Positions 51,178 to 60,368 of a stretch of DNA of 64,000 nt are shown one piece after another. The DNA comes from Firmicutes bacterium HGW-Firmicutes-1. GTDB lineage: Bacteria > Bacillota > Clostridia > Lachnospirales > Vallitaleaceae. Location of the stretch: the NCBI GenBank assembly GCA_002841625.1, contig PHAG01000009.1, forward strand, positions 124,001 through 188,000, read 5' to 3'. The notes under the pieces are model-generated. The model searched no databases, was not told where the DNA came from, and worked only from the letters and a program-made list of their open reading frames with translations. Position numbers and translations under genes: made by a program. Every line of letters begins with the position of its first letter. The stretch's first letter is position 1.

Positions 51178-52977
51178 TTATTTTGAGTCTTTAAATACAA
51201 GAGTTCTATAAACTAGCAATGCAGCATCAGCCCTAGTCATTGAATTTTTACCATTGAAGTTAATTTCCTCCTCGGGCTTAAGTATACCTGCCTCAATGGC
51301 TATAGCGGTATATTCCTTTGTCCACTCATCCATCTGATTTGCATCTTTATAAGTAGAAAGTAGTTGTAGATTTGCTGTAGTAATAGTGTCGGTACTCTTT
51401 AAATAAGTAGAACAAATTTTTACAATCTCTTGTTTAGAAATAACTTGGTTTGGTTTAAAGGAGTTATCAGAATAACCATTAATCATACCTGCTTGTTTTG
51501 ATACGGTAACAAATGGATTGAACCAATTGGTACTCTTAACATCTGTAAAAGTAGTTGAAGTACCATCATCCTTTAAATCAAAGCCAAGCACTAATATCTT
51601 GGCAAATTCTGCTCTTGATACAGGATTTATGGGGTCATACAACCCATTTCCTTTGCCCTCAATAACCTTTTTTTCACTTAAAGCATCAATTGCACTAATG
51701 TTTTCATCGGATAGGCTATCTAGGTCTTTAAAGTAAATGCTTTTTGATGGAATTATAGGAGGATTAGGATTAGTAGAAGCGCTACGCCAAATAACAATAT
51801 CGTTCTTACCATCAGCTACACCTGTGAGCTCGGGGCTATTTGTATAGCCAACACCAATAAGATTACCATTTATTTCAGATATTTCTAAAATGTAATCATT
51901 CGCAGTACCACCAATTGGCATCATATTTTTAATTTGCCCGCTTGAATCTACAGTGATTATTATACTATCTATTTGTCCTAATGCTGACGTACCAATAGTT
52001 GTGGCATTAAAATAATCAGTGATTAGAGAATCTCCTTGTACTAAATTTATATTCCCCGTAATCAAGTTGCTTATATTTGAAGATATATTCTGTGTTGATA
52101 AATAGATCATATTACTATCAAATAAGTGGATAAAATGGGAAGGAATATTATTTGTATATTTTACTCCTGAGAGCAAGTGGTATTGTCCGTTGTTAATTGA
52201 AAGAGAGCCACGAATCATAAAGTGTTCAATGGTTGGATCTAGAAATTCAGTGGGTTGAACTACACCATTTTTATCAATAGGGATTGTGATTGTTTTTATA
52301 TCCCAAGTTGTAATACCGGTGCCAAAGGTTTCATCATATACAAAAAAGAGATAATGATTACTTGTTATAATCATTTCGTCAACGGTATCAGAGTTATTCT
52401 CAAGTGTATTATGAGACCATAAAGTAGTACCACTGCTATCCATTAGAGCCATTGAAGCCATATTGTAGTTACTAGTGCTCTCACCTTTTCCACCAATATG
52501 ACTGTAATAGCCACCTAGTAGGATGTTCCCTGTATCATCTATCTTCACATGGGACCATGCTCCTTGCTCTAGGATGCCTTGTCCAACTCTTTCCCAGAGT
52601 AAGTTACCTTGATGATCATATTGGAGTACCATACGCTGATAAGCGCTATCATAACCAACGATTACAAATCCTTGATTATTCTTTGCTATATCAAAAAAAG
52701 AACCATTATAAGAACTCATCCAAAGAATATCTCCATTAAATGATAATTTAGCTATGTAACCTGTCCTAACTTGGAAACCATATTCCTGTGAATCTGAACT
52801 CCCAATAACAACAATATCATTCTGATTAATAATGGCTTTTTTTACAGAATCATCACCATTTGCGTGGAGGACAGTGTACTGGCCTACAGAGTTGACAGAG
52901 GGTGCGGCAAAGGCGCCTGAGGACATAGAGCTAATACTTAAGACGATAACCAGTACAAATACATAAATTTTCTTCAT
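51178..52977 (-). CDS. S-layer-homology (SLH) domain exported protein
   Basis: About 599 residues from ATG 52977, after GGAGG; an ORF from 53073 has no such site. Signal peptide YVFVLVIVLSISSMSSGAFA. The middle (about 40-400) is beta-rich with repeated GxGxWS/ILLGGYY-type strands like a WD/PQQ-style propeller of unknown role. The C-terminus has three SLH repeats (for example ISRAEFAKILVLGF, TDVKSTNWFNPFVTVSKQAGMI) that bind wall pyruvylated polymer. It is a wall-anchored surface protein. Confidence 0.9.
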   Translation of the reverse strand: MKKIYVFVLVIVLSISSMSSGAFAAPSVNSVGQYTVLHANGDDSVKKAIINQNDIVVIGSSDSQEYGFQVRTGYIAKLSFNGDILWMSSYNGSFFDIAKNNQGFVIVGYDSAYQRMVLQYDHQGNLLWERVGQGILEQGAWSHVKIDDTGNILLGGYYSHIGGKGESTSNYNMASMALMDSSGTTLWSHNTLENNSDTVDEMIITSNHYLFFVYDETFGTGITTWDIKTITIPIDKNGVVQPTEFLDPTIEHFMIRGSLSINNGQYHLLSGVKYTNNIPSHFIHLFDSNMIYLSTQNISSNISNLITGNINLVQGDSLITDYFNATTIGTSALGQIDSIIITVDSSGQIKNMMPIGGTANDYILEISEINGNLIGVGYTNSPELTGVADGKNDIVIWRSASTNPNPPIIPSKSIYFKDLDSLSDENISAIDALSEKKVIEGKGNGLYDPINPVSRAEFAKILVLGFDLKDDGTSTTFTDVKSTNWFNPFVTVSKQAGMINGYSDNSFKPNQVISKQEIVKICSTYLKSTDTITTANLQLLSTYKDANQMDEWTKEYTAIAIEAGILKPEEEINFNGKNSMTRADAALLVYRTLVFKDSK

Positions 52978-53145
52978 TAAATTACCTCCCGAAATAATCG
53001 TTTGTAAGTTTTTAATATATAAATCAATGAATTCCTTCATATAACTTCTGTTTAATAATTCAAATGGCAACAAATAAACTAATAATTAAACATATTATTA
53101 TAGTATCATAATATTGGTCAGAACAAAAGTGGAAACACGTGAATC

Positions 53146-53174
53146 TTTGAAAATAATTATTTTAGTGGTATAAT
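53146..53174 (+). promoter_or_regulatory. Promoter of msrAB
   Basis: TTTGAA (53146-53151), 17 bp, perfect TATAAT (53169-53174). A TTGAAA one base further on gives 16-bp spacing. Confidence 0.7.
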
Positions 53175-53215
53175 ATGGAAATGAATGATTAACTAAGGAT
53201 CCTATGATAGGGTTT

Positions 53216-53258
53216 ACTGATAAGCACTTGCTTATCCATCAGTACGCTACGATTTTTT
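53216..53258 (+). promoter_or_regulatory. Leader hairpin in the msrAB 5' UTR
   Basis: GATAAGC (53219-53225) pairs with GCTTATC (53230-53236), alternative to ACTGAT (53216-53221) with ATCAGT (53238-53243), followed by a run of six Ts at 53253-53258. It lies in a leader of about 175 nt. It could be a regulatory or stabilising hairpin; no known riboswitch class is recognised. Confidence 0.4.
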
Positions 53259-53356
53259 CTACATAATAGTTTGTTAATAAGGATATTACTATAAATAAAT
53301 AATGATACTGATAATGAAGTTGACCTATATTTAGGCTGGTGAAAGGTGGTAGAGAT

Positions 53357-54370
53357 ATGAGTTCAAGAATTCCTAAGAATCCCAATGTACACGTTAATTA
53401 TGATCTTTCAAAGTTAAAAGAAGTTTGGTTGGCAGGAGGGTGCTTTTGGGGAGTAGAAGCGTATATTGCTAGAATATATGGAGTTTACGACGTGACCTCG
53501 GGTTATGCAAATGGAAATACAGTTAATCCAACCTATGAAGAGGTTTGCTCTCACACCACGGGGCATTCAGAAGCTGTTCATGTAAGATATGATCCAGAGA
53601 GAGTAAGCCTTGAGGTTTTATTAGAATACTATTTTAAGGTAATTGATCCGACAATGAAAGATAGACAAGGCAATGATAGAGGTTCACAATATAGAACAGC
53701 AATATACTATAAAGATGAAGCTGATCGGTTTATTATCGACAGTATCATTGCTAAGGAGCAAGAAAAGTATTCACAAAAAATTGTTACTGAGGTAGAACCA
53801 CTTGCACAATACTTTTTAGCGGAGGACTACCATCAAGATTACTTGGAAAAGAATCCAAGTGGTTATTGTCATATCAATTTTGCGCATCTTAATGATCAAA
53901 AGGAATTACCAATGAATGTTGAAGCTTATAGCTACATTAAGCCTACAGATGAGGAACTGAAAAGTAAATTATCAGAAATACAATATAAGGTGACACAGCA
54001 AAATGCAACGGAGAGACCGTTTGAAAATGAATATTGGAATATATTTGAGGCAGGAATCTATGTTGATATTACTACAGGAGAACCACTATTTTCATCAAAG
54101 GAAAAATTTGATTCTAGTTGCGGATGGCCAAGCTTTTCAAAGCCTATTATTCCAGAAGTAGTTAAGCATACAAATGATAAAAGCTTCAATATGCATCGTA
54201 CAGAAGTGAGAAGTCGAGTAGGAGATAGTCACTTAGGACACATTTTTGAGGATGGGCCAAAAGAAATGGGTGGTAAACGGTATTGTATTAATAGTGCTTC
54301 AATACGGTTTATACCGTTAAATAATATGGAGAAAGAAGGATACGGTGCATTGATTAATAGCGTAAAATAA
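53357..54370 (+). CDS. msrAB: Bifunctional peptide-methionine sulfoxide reductase MsrA/MsrB
   Basis: 337 residues from ATG 53357 after AAGGTGGT. The MsrA domain (about 20-185) has the catalytic Cys in [13 protein letters not shown], then [15 protein letters not shown] and the GHSEAV motif. The MsrB domain (about 205-337) has [21 protein letters not shown] and catalytic [11 protein letters not shown]. The CxxC zinc pairs of many MsrBs are missing, so this is the zinc-free form. It repairs both S and R methionine sulfoxide in the cytoplasm. Confidence 0.96.
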   Translation: MSSRIPKNPNVHVNYDLSKLKEVWLAGGCFWGVEAYIARIYGVYDVTSGYANGNTVNPTYEEVCSHTTGHSEAVHVRYDPERVSLEVLLEYYFKVIDPTMKDRQGNDRGSQYRTAIYYKDEADRFIIDSIIAKEQEKYSQKIVTEVEPLAQYFLAEDYHQDYLEKNPSGYCHINFAHLNDQKELPMNVEAYSYIKPTDEELKSKLSEIQYKVTQQNATERPFENEYWNIFEAGIYVDITTGEPLFSSKEKFDSSCGWPSFSKPIIPEVVKHTNDKSFNMHRTEVRSRVGDSHLGHIFEDGPKEMGGKRYCINSASIRFIPLNNMEKEGYGALINSVK

Positions 54371-54396
54371 TGCGAAACATAATGTAAGGGAAACAA

Positions 54397-54435
54397 GAAA
54401 GGGTTATCATGCAAGTCAGCACAGATAACCCTTTC
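54397..54435. terminator. Bidirectional terminator
   Basis: GAAAGGGTTATC (54397-54408) and GATAACCCTTTC (54424-54435), twelve perfect pairs, between convergent msrAB and ald. Confidence 0.85.
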
Positions 54436-54496
54436 ATTATAGTAAAAAAGGATGAAAATATAAGTTGTTTCAATGAGAAAATCATTGTTACGGTAA

Positions 54497-55615
54497 TTAA
54501 TTTAATAATGAATTAACGGGTGTATATACTAAGTTAAAGCTATCTGCCACGCCTTTGCAAGTCATATAACCATTAAAGGTATTCAATCCCTTTGCCAAAT
54601 TTGAATTAAACTTGAGTGCATCTATTACACCAAGGTTGGCTAATTCGAGTATATATGGTAGAGTAGCAGCTTCTAAAGCGAAAGTAGATGTACGTGGAAC
54701 AGCACCTGGCATATTTGCTACAGAATAATGAATAACGCCATATTTTTCATAGCTAGGATTATCATGAGTTGTAACTCGGTCAATGGTTTCAATGGAGCCT
54801 CCTTGATCAATAGCAACATCAACAATTACAGCCCCTTTTTTCATGGATTTAACCATTTCGGTAGTAACGGTTTTAGGTGCTTTTTCTCCTGTTACTAAAA
54901 CAGCTCCAATCAATAAATCTGTATCCACAACTGCGTCTTCAACGTTGTGGTAATTGTATTTCAGTGTTGTAACACGTCCACCAAAGATATCATCAAGATA
55001 AGCCATTCGTTCGCTGTTTACATCCATAATAGTAACAATAGCGCCTAAACCAATCGCCATTTTTGCTGCGTTTGTTCCAACAACGCCACCACCAATAATT
55101 AAAACTTTAGCAGGCTTAACGCCAGGAACGCCACCTAATAAAATGCCAGCCCCACCATTGTATTTTTGGAGTAAGGTCGCCCCAATTTGTACAGACATTC
55201 GACCTGCAACCTCGCTCATTGGCATTAGAAGTGGTAGTCTTCCATTTGGAAGTTCAACAGTTTCGTAAGCAATGCTTGTAATTTTTTTTCTGATCAGTGC
55301 TTCAGTCAATTTTAAATTAGCAGCTAGATGTAAGTATGTAAACAAATTTTGACCTTCATGGAAAAGCTCATATTCACTTTCTAACGGCTCTTTCACTTTA
55401 ATAATTAATTCTGATATGTCAAACAAGTGTTGTTTATCTTCAATGAGAGTTGCACCTGCTACCTCATAATCAGCATTTTCAAAAGAGCTTCCGAGTCCTG
55501 CATTTTTTTCTACATAAACCGTATGTCCTTGACTAACAAGGGTTTTTACACCACCAGGTGTAAGAGCTACTCTGTTTTCGTTGTTTTTAATTTCCTTTGG
55601 AACACCGATAATCAT
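54497..55615 (-). CDS. ald: Alanine dehydrogenase
   Basis: 372 residues, standard length. [20 protein letters not shown] at the N-terminus, the catalytic-region [15 protein letters not shown] and the NAD-binding [17 protein letters not shown] are diagnostic. It interconverts alanine and pyruvate plus ammonia with NAD, useful in alanine use and in spore germination. The lrp-type regulator gene is 21 bp upstream on the same strand and probably controls it. Confidence 0.97.
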   Translation of the reverse strand: MIIGVPKEIKNNENRVALTPGGVKTLVSQGHTVYVEKNAGLGSSFENADYEVAGATLIEDKQHLFDISELIIKVKEPLESEYELFHEGQNLFTYLHLAANLKLTEALIRKKITSIAYETVELPNGRLPLLMPMSEVAGRMSVQIGATLLQKYNGGAGILLGGVPGVKPAKVLIIGGGVVGTNAAKMAIGLGAIVTIMDVNSERMAYLDDIFGGRVTTLKYNYHNVEDAVVDTDLLIGAVLVTGEKAPKTVTTEMVKSMKKGAVIVDVAIDQGGSIETIDRVTTHDNPSYEKYGVIHYSVANMPGAVPRTSTFALEAATLPYILELANLGVIDALKFNSNLAKGLNTFNGYMTCKGVADSFNLVYTPVNSLLN

Positions 55616-55636
55616 ATAAAAGACCTCCGAAAGTGT

Positions 55637-56086
55637 TTAATTTGTGGGTAGGATTGAATATTGATTTTTTACTGTTGATAAAACTACGTTGGTTTCCGTT
55701 TTTTGAATACCTGTGACGCTTTTTATCTTATATAAAATTGCTTCCAAAGAAGCGGTGTTTTTAGTGACGATTTTAAGAGCATAGTCGAAATTCCCTGCTA
55801 AATAGTGGCATTCTAATATTTCTTCTTGGTCGTGAACAAAGGCTAAGAACATATCCGTGAAATTTGGATTTTCTAAGCTCACAAACATAATCGCCATCAA
55901 GGTTTTATTGAAAACTTCAGGGTTCAAGATGGCAGTATATTGGGAGATAATACCTGAACTTTCTAGCTTTCTTAAACGATCGCTGGTTGCTGAAATCGAC
56001 AGATTTACCTGTGCACTCATTTCAGAAATGGAAATACGTGAGTTTTTTTGAAGTAAAGTTAATATTTTTATATCAAGTTCATTCAT
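55637..56086 (-). CDS. Lrp/AsnC family regulator of alanine dehydrogenase
   Basis: 149 residues. The N-terminal HTH (ELDIKILTLLQKNSRISISEM, LRKLESSGIISQYTAIL) is followed by a RAM ligand domain (CHYLAGNFDYALKIVTKN). It probably senses alanine or another amino acid and controls the ald gene 21 bp downstream, as AldR/Lrp proteins do elsewhere. AAAGAGG precedes the ATG. A TATAAT on the minus strand lies about 40 bp upstream. Confidence 0.92.
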   Translation of the reverse strand: MNELDIKILTLLQKNSRISISEMSAQVNLSISATSDRLRKLESSGIISQYTAILNPEVFNKTLMAIMFVSLENPNFTDMFLAFVHDQEEILECHYLAGNFDYALKIVTKNTASLEAILYKIKSVTGIQKTETNVVLSTVKNQYSILPTN

Positions 56087-56341
56087 AAGTAAAACCTCTT
56101 TCGAAAGATTATATATATATTATACTTCATCTGAAAAAATAATGGAATAGTCATTATAAAATGCCTAATTATTTCTGATATATATAAAATAACGCTAATA
56201 ATTAAGAGCAATATAGAAAAAAATAGATCAATAGGATAATTTTTAGGGTGTTCGTTGTTGAGTTTGAAAATTGTATTAGGATTGAAGAAGGTCGAAACAT
56301 CGACTATAAACATATAAATAGTAAAAAAACAAACTATTAAA

Positions 56342-56370
56342 TTGATTAATATAGAAAAATTTGGTATAAT
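56342..56370 (+). promoter_or_regulatory. Promoter of agrA-agrC
   Basis: TTGATT (56342-56347), 17 bp, perfect TATAAT (56365-56370). No AgrA-type repeat pair is seen here, so agrAC looks constitutive. Confidence 0.7.
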
Positions 56371-56410
56371 TTGGATATCGATGATAAGCATAAAATTCGA
56401 GGTGACATAA

Positions 56411-57112
56411 ATGGGCGTTATACTAATTGTAGAAGATGAAGTGAATATACGAGATGGATTAATAAAGATAGTTAGTGGTATTGATAACAGTTTAACAATA
56501 CATGCGACTGGCTATGCGGAAGAAGCGCTTAGTATCGCTAATTTAGAAAAAATTGATGTTTTCTTTTTAGATATACAGTTAACAGATTATACGGGTATTG
56601 AACTAGCAAAGCAAATAAGAGAAATCGATGTGTATAAATTAACTCCGATCGTATTCATTACAGGAGTTCATAACAAGGAGCTTGAGGCCTATAGAAAAAT
56701 TCATTGCTATAGCTTCATTAACAAACCTTTCAATGACGTTGATATCAGAAACGTCTTCCAAGAAATTCAAAATGGATTAAAAATTCAAGAAGATTTAAAA
56801 ATAATTAAATTTAGGGAAAAAGAATTTACTTACATATTAAATCAAGAGGATATTATTTATATTGAACATAAAAACCGTAAGCTTTTTATAAAGACCATTT
56901 ATGAGGAAGCAACTTTTTCGTATTATTCTTTAACGAAACTGATAGATAGATTGAATAATGATTTTATGAGATGTCATAAAAGCTATATAGTAAATACCAC
57001 TTATATCAGAAAAATTGATAGAATTAATAATTATCTAAACGTTCAGAAGGATGAAAAGATGATACCTATTGGCAGGAAATTTAAGGAAGATATATGGAGG
57101 GTTACGATATGA
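56411..57112 (+). CDS. agrA: AgrA-like LytTR response regulator
   Basis: 233 residues. Receiver domain with acidic pocket VEDE (7-10) and phospho-acceptor Asp54 in FFLDIQLTDYTG, conserved Lys in FINKPFND; then a LytTR DNA-binding domain (about 130-233) with FMRCHKSYIVN and the preceding IIYIEHKNRKLFI. LytTR proteins bind pairs of 9-10 bp direct repeats about 21 bp apart, and exactly such pairs lie before agrB. It overlaps the kinase gene by four bases. CGAGGTG precedes the ATG. Confidence 0.92.
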   Translation: MGVILIVEDEVNIRDGLIKIVSGIDNSLTIHATGYAEEALSIANLEKIDVFFLDIQLTDYTGIELAKQIREIDVYKLTPIVFITGVHNKELEAYRKIHCYSFINKPFNDVDIRNVFQEIQNGLKIQEDLKIIKFREKEFTYILNQEDIIYIEHKNRKLFIKTIYEEATFSYYSLTKLIDRLNNDFMRCHKSYIVNTTYIRKIDRINNYLNVQKDEKMIPIGRKFKEDIWRVTI

Positions 57113-58368
57113 CGATATTTGAAAGTATTATATTAACAATTTTTGATGTTACGTGTTATGTTTTAGTTTCGCAAAGCTTATTAGAAAAAAAGGCTAGAAA
57201 AAGTTATCTACTAGTATGTATCTTGTTTTTTTCTGTAGTAGGGGGCATAGAAAGCAATCTAGTTGATGGATGGTATAATACATTAATTTTAGGAGTACTA
57301 TTAATTATTATGACCTATATTTTATATAAACAAAAGCTTTTGGAAAACATATATGTGTATCTGATTAGTTCAATATTTATTTTATCTATTCAATTGTTAT
57401 CTGTTTTACCACTATTGCTAATATTTGGTGATATTTCATATAATTTTAAAAATGGATTAATTGCTCAATCAATATTTCTTGCATCGATTTTTTTGGTTAC
57501 AAAATTCATTCCAATTCATTATATATATGATTTTGTAATTAATAAAAATAAAGTATTTAAATATTTAATTATTAATACATTTATAATTCTATTGTTTGTG
57601 CTTGTTTATTGGAATATTAGTATTAATGGGTTTTTAGAGAATTTAATTAGTATATCAACATTATCATTGGTAATCATTTACATAAATTTCATCATTTTGA
57701 AAAATAGCTTAAAAAATGAGCAAGCACTGAATAAGCTAAAAGTTAACGAACAATATATGCCAGTTATTGATGAATTAATCTCAGATATTAAAGCAAGACA
57801 ACATGATTTCAAAAATCATTTGCAGGCACTTAATATGATGATCTTTGCAGCTAAGGATAAAGAAGATTTGTTGATACGATATGAAAAATATACTGGAGAA
57901 ATTGCAAGTAAGGATGAGTTAAATGAATTTCTCAAATATAATAACAGAGTAGTTTCTGGATTTTTATATGGGAAAAAATCACAGGCCGAAGCTATGAATA
58001 TTAAATTTTCTGTGCAGATATTAGAGCCGGTTTTTGAATCCAAGCTCTATGACTATGAGTGGATTGAACTTTTTGGGATATTTATTGATAATGCGATTGA
58101 AACAAATGTTGAGAATAATGAGATCATTGTCATTATTGATAAAGAAAAAGATATGAATGTACTTATAGTTAAAAATAAGCATCCATATCTAGAAAAAGAA
58201 ATATTAAAAAATATGTTTAATAGAGGTGTTAGCTCAAAGTCCAAATCAAATCGTGGTTATGGTCTTAATAATGTAAAACAGATTGTTACAAAATATCATG
58301 GTTCAATTGAAGCTTATAATGAATCAGGTGCTGATAACTTTGTTGTTCTCAAAGCACTTATTCCATAA
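57109..58368 (+). CDS. agrC: AgrC-like peptide-sensing histidine kinase
   Basis: 419 residues from ATG 57109, overlapping the agrA stop (ATGA), after GGAGGG. About six membrane spans fill residues 1-200, as in receptors for cyclic peptides. The kinase core follows: phospho-accepting His in KARQHDFKNHLQAL, the SPOB-type NHL motif, then GHKL ATPase pieces FGIFIDNAIETN and RGYGLNNVKQIV. It should sense the AgrD-derived thiolactone and phosphorylate AgrA. Its stop lies four bases from that of convergent agrD. Confidence 0.93.
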   Translation: MTIFESIILTIFDVTCYVLVSQSLLEKKARKSYLLVCILFFSVVGGIESNLVDGWYNTLILGVLLIIMTYILYKQKLLENIYVYLISSIFILSIQLLSVLPLLLIFGDISYNFKNGLIAQSIFLASIFLVTKFIPIHYIYDFVINKNKVFKYLIINTFIILLFVLVYWNISINGFLENLISISTLSLVIIYINFIILKNSLKNEQALNKLKVNEQYMPVIDELISDIKARQHDFKNHLQALNMMIFAAKDKEDLLIRYEKYTGEIASKDELNEFLKYNNRVVSGFLYGKKSQAEAMNIKFSVQILEPVFESKLYDYEWIELFGIFIDNAIETNVENNEIIVIIDKEKDMNVLIVKNKHPYLEKEILKNMFNRGVSSKSKSNRGYGLNNVKQIVTKYHGSIEAYNESGADNFVVLKALIP

Positions 58369-58372
58369 CTCT

Positions 58373-58519
58373 TTATTCCATTTGTTTTAAACAATCTGGA
58401 CATTCAGGCTCGCCCCACATATAATAACAATTTGATTGGGTAAGAATAATAGGTGCGGCCATGATTAATAAACTACAAATCATTTGAAGTGGCATTTTTA
58501 ATTTTTGTTTTATGTTCAT
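58373..58519 (-). CDS. agrD: AgrD-like autoinducer peptide precursor
   Basis: 48 residues, overlooked by ordinary ORF length limits. Layout: amphipathic N-terminal leader (MNIKQKLKMPLQMICSLLIM), a signal core SNCYYMW and an acidic tail GEPECPDCLKQME. It aligns without gaps to the Clostridium perfringens type (Cys plus four residues, then x-x-P-E-x-P-x-x-L), so the predicted signal is a five-residue C-Y-Y-M-W thiolactone released by AgrB. The tail carries an unusual CPDC pair. AGGGGGAA sits six bases before the ATG, inside agrB, which it overlaps by 47 bp. Confidence 0.88.
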   Translation of the reverse strand: MNIKQKLKMPLQMICSLLIMAAPIILTQSNCYYMWGEPECPDCLKQME

Positions 58520-59078
58520 ATGTAATTCCCCCTAGCGCAATCAATAATTGAATAGATTGTAAAGTAATGACCCATACTGCATAAGCAAAGTATGTGCTAT
58601 TGCCAGTTACATAATAAAAAGTAAAATTAACGACTACAACCATAATGCTAATAAATTTGAACTGTAACATTTTCTTTTCCGAATACTTTGGTCTTTGTTT
58701 AGGAGTAATCGGAGTGAGCAACACCATAATAAACATATTAAAAAAAAACAATCCAATTAATAACGGTAATGTAATGAAAATATGATGATGTAAAAAAATG
58801 CAAATACTCAAGAAACAAGTAGTGAATATAAGGCAACCGGAAAAGGTTTTTAAATGAAGTCCTCCAGAAAAGCATCTTATCAACATCAATGATACTAAAC
58901 AATAAATAAATGCCAATCCTTCCCCTAAAAGACTAAATCCGATAAACATAATAATTATTTTTAACATATCATTGATAATTAACTCAAGCATATATTTCAG
59001 CTTGATGCCGTCTACCTCACCTAAGTCTAATGTCTTGTCGAATATCCCATACACCTTCTTGATTATATATGTATTCAT
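58473..59078 (-). CDS. agrB: AgrB-like membrane peptidase/processing protein
   Basis: 201 residues with about five to six spans. The catalytic region IRCFSGGLHLKTFSGCL has Arg68, His75 and Cys82; the His-Cys gap of seven matches Staphylococcus AgrB (His77/Cys84). TPITPKQRPKYSEKK is the next conserved segment. It cuts the AgrD tail and forms the thiolactone at the membrane. ATG 59078 (after GAAGGTG) is preferred to the adjacent GTG. It is driven from the promoter at 59110-59137, just downstream of AgrA-type sites. Confidence 0.94.
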   Translation of the reverse strand: MNTYIIKKVYGIFDKTLDLGEVDGIKLKYMLELIINDMLKIIIMFIGFSLLGEGLAFIYCLVSLMLIRCFSGGLHLKTFSGCLIFTTCFLSICIFLHHHIFITLPLLIGLFFFNMFIMVLLTPITPKQRPKYSEKKMLQFKFISIMVVVVNFTFYYVTGNSTYFAYAVWVITLQSIQLLIALGGITYEHKTKIKNATSNDL

Positions 59079-59109
59079 CACATCACCTTCTGTAAATAAT
59101 TGTTACTTG

Positions 59110-59137
59110 ATAATAACAAAACCACCCATTTTGTCAA
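59110..59137 (-). promoter_or_regulatory. Promoter of agrBD
   Basis: On the minus strand TTGACA (59137-59132), 16-bp spacer, TATTAT (59115-59110). The short spacer would favour activator help, supplied by the repeat pair ending ten bases upstream. Confidence 0.75.
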
Positions 59138-59147
59138 TCGTGAATGT

Positions 59148-59178
59148 ACAAACGACACCTATAGCCGCACAAACGACA
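59148..59178 (-). promoter_or_regulatory. AgrA/LytTR binding site pair for agrBD
   Basis: ACAAACGACA at 59148-59157 and again, identical, at 59169-59178: a 21-bp period (two helical turns). Read towards agrB it is TGTCGTTTGT-N11-TGTCGTTTGT, ending ten bases before the -35. This is the spacing and position of LytTR operators such as those of Staphylococcus agr P2. Confidence 0.78.
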
Positions 59179-59191
59179 AATTTGTATCAAA

Positions 59192-59222
59192 TGCTGTTTG
59201 TATTTCCAGAGATGTCGCTTGT
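59192..59222 (+). promoter_or_regulatory. Second AgrA/LytTR site pair, facing right
   Basis: TGCTGTTTGT (59192-59201) and TGTCGCTTGT (59213-59222), again 21 bp apart and matching the reverse complement of the first pair at eight and nine of ten bases. The pair points to transcription rightwards. The -35/-10 boxes after it are weak (TATCAA near 59233), as expected for an activator-dependent promoter. Confidence 0.65.
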
Positions 59223-59585
59223 ACGAAATCATTATCAACTTTAATAAAATATATGAGTATGTTCATAATAATAGTACATAAAAACGAAAAGATTTGTTAT
59301 AGATAAACAACGGGCATAATAATGAACCCGAATTACAACAGTTAAGACAAAGTATGCAAATTGTAATTTGAATGTTTCAGATACAAACAATGACAAAACG
59401 CGGTAAAATTATCGAAAGATCAAAGAAGTAAACAACGAAAGGATGTAAATGCTCTTTTTTTTATTTGCAAATCAAGATATGCTGCAATGAAAAAAGTGGA
59501 TGATGGAAAACTAAAAAAGTATGGAACATTATTTGATCTTCCAACGTCAAATAAATACAATTACATAAAATTAGGAGGTTATACA
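59223..59585 (+). other. Untranslated region right of the agr operators
   Basis: About 360 bp without a credible gene: only tiny frames (for example 13 codons from ATG 59449, 19 codons from 59373). Short stems are possible (TTGTT/AACAA and CGGG/CCCG around 59295-59330). If the rightward agr-type promoter works, this is either a long leader of the stalk-domain gene at 59586 or a regulatory RNA. Confidence 0.4.
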
Positions 59586-60368
59586 ATGATACTAAAAAAA
59601 ACAATGGGTATACTTGTCGCAGGCTGTGTTCTATTAGGCAATGTAACATATGCCCAAGCAAATGGAAGCAGTGATGAAGCAGTACCAGTATTATATGAAA
59701 CGCAGACACAAGCTCCATTATTAATTTCAGCAAAAGAAGAGGGATTCAAATCAGAGATAGATTATAAGAACCTCATTATTGAATTTAAGGGTAAAACCAT
59801 TCAATATGATATAGAAGCTCAGTTAGTAGAAGGAATTTTCATGGTTCCATTAAGACATACATTAGAGGAAATGGACTATAAAGTAACATGGAATAATAAG
59901 TCCAAATCTGTTGAAATATCAAAGGGTGCTCAATACACAAGCATTAACATTGGTAGCAATTCATATTATAAAAATAAAATGGCTCCAATACAATTATCTA
60001 GCGCACCTGTCATTATTGAAGGTAGAACGCTAGTACCAGTAGAATTTCTTACAGAAATCATAGGTAACGGTGTTACAATAGAAAACAATGTACTCAAAAT
60101 TCATGATGAGCCATTTGCATCTAGAAGCGGATATATTTATAAAATTGAAGAAGGTGATCAAGAGTGGATACTCACTATAACAACAGAAAAACAAACCACT
60201 CAGACTTTTGCGCCAGAAAGTACAGATAGAATAATTGTTCATCTTTTAAAGGACTCATCGATTGTTAATAGAGGAACATTAGATATTGAAGATTTTGTTA
60301 CCGTTGTTCATTATCCAGTAATGACCATGATTTTCCCTGCTGAAACTTCAGCACTCATTATTTATTGA
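59586..60368 (+). CDS. Secreted protein with copper-amine-oxidase-like stalk domain
   Basis: 260 residues from ATG 59586, seven bases after AGGAGG; an ORF from 59487 lacks a site. Signal peptide TMGILVAGCVLLGNVTYAQA. A stalk domain (about 60-170) has VEGIFMVPLRHTLEEMDYKV and EGRTLVPVEFLTEIIG. The last 90 residues are an unassigned beta-rich domain. It is probably wall-bound. Being the first gene right of the divergent agr operators, it may be quorum-controlled; that is inference. Confidence 0.82.
   Translation: MILKKTMGILVAGCVLLGNVTYAQANGSSDEAVPVLYETQTQAPLLISAKEEGFKSEIDYKNLIIEFKGKTIQYDIEAQLVEGIFMVPLRHTLEEMDYKVTWNNKSKSVEISKGAQYTSINIGSNSYYKNKMAPIQLSSAPVIIEGRTLVPVEFLTEIIGNGVTIENNVLKIHDEPFASRSGYIYKIEEGDQEWILTITTEKQTTQTFAPESTDRIIVHLLKDSSIVNRGTLDIEDFVTVVHYPVMTMIFPAETSALIIY

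Noticed and set aside
56083-56391. A 102-residue hydrophobic minus-strand frame between the lrp and agrA genes
   Set aside because: It has no ribosome site, lies on the promoter and leader of both flanking genes, and its hydrophobic make-up is what AT-rich non-coding DNA gives by chance.
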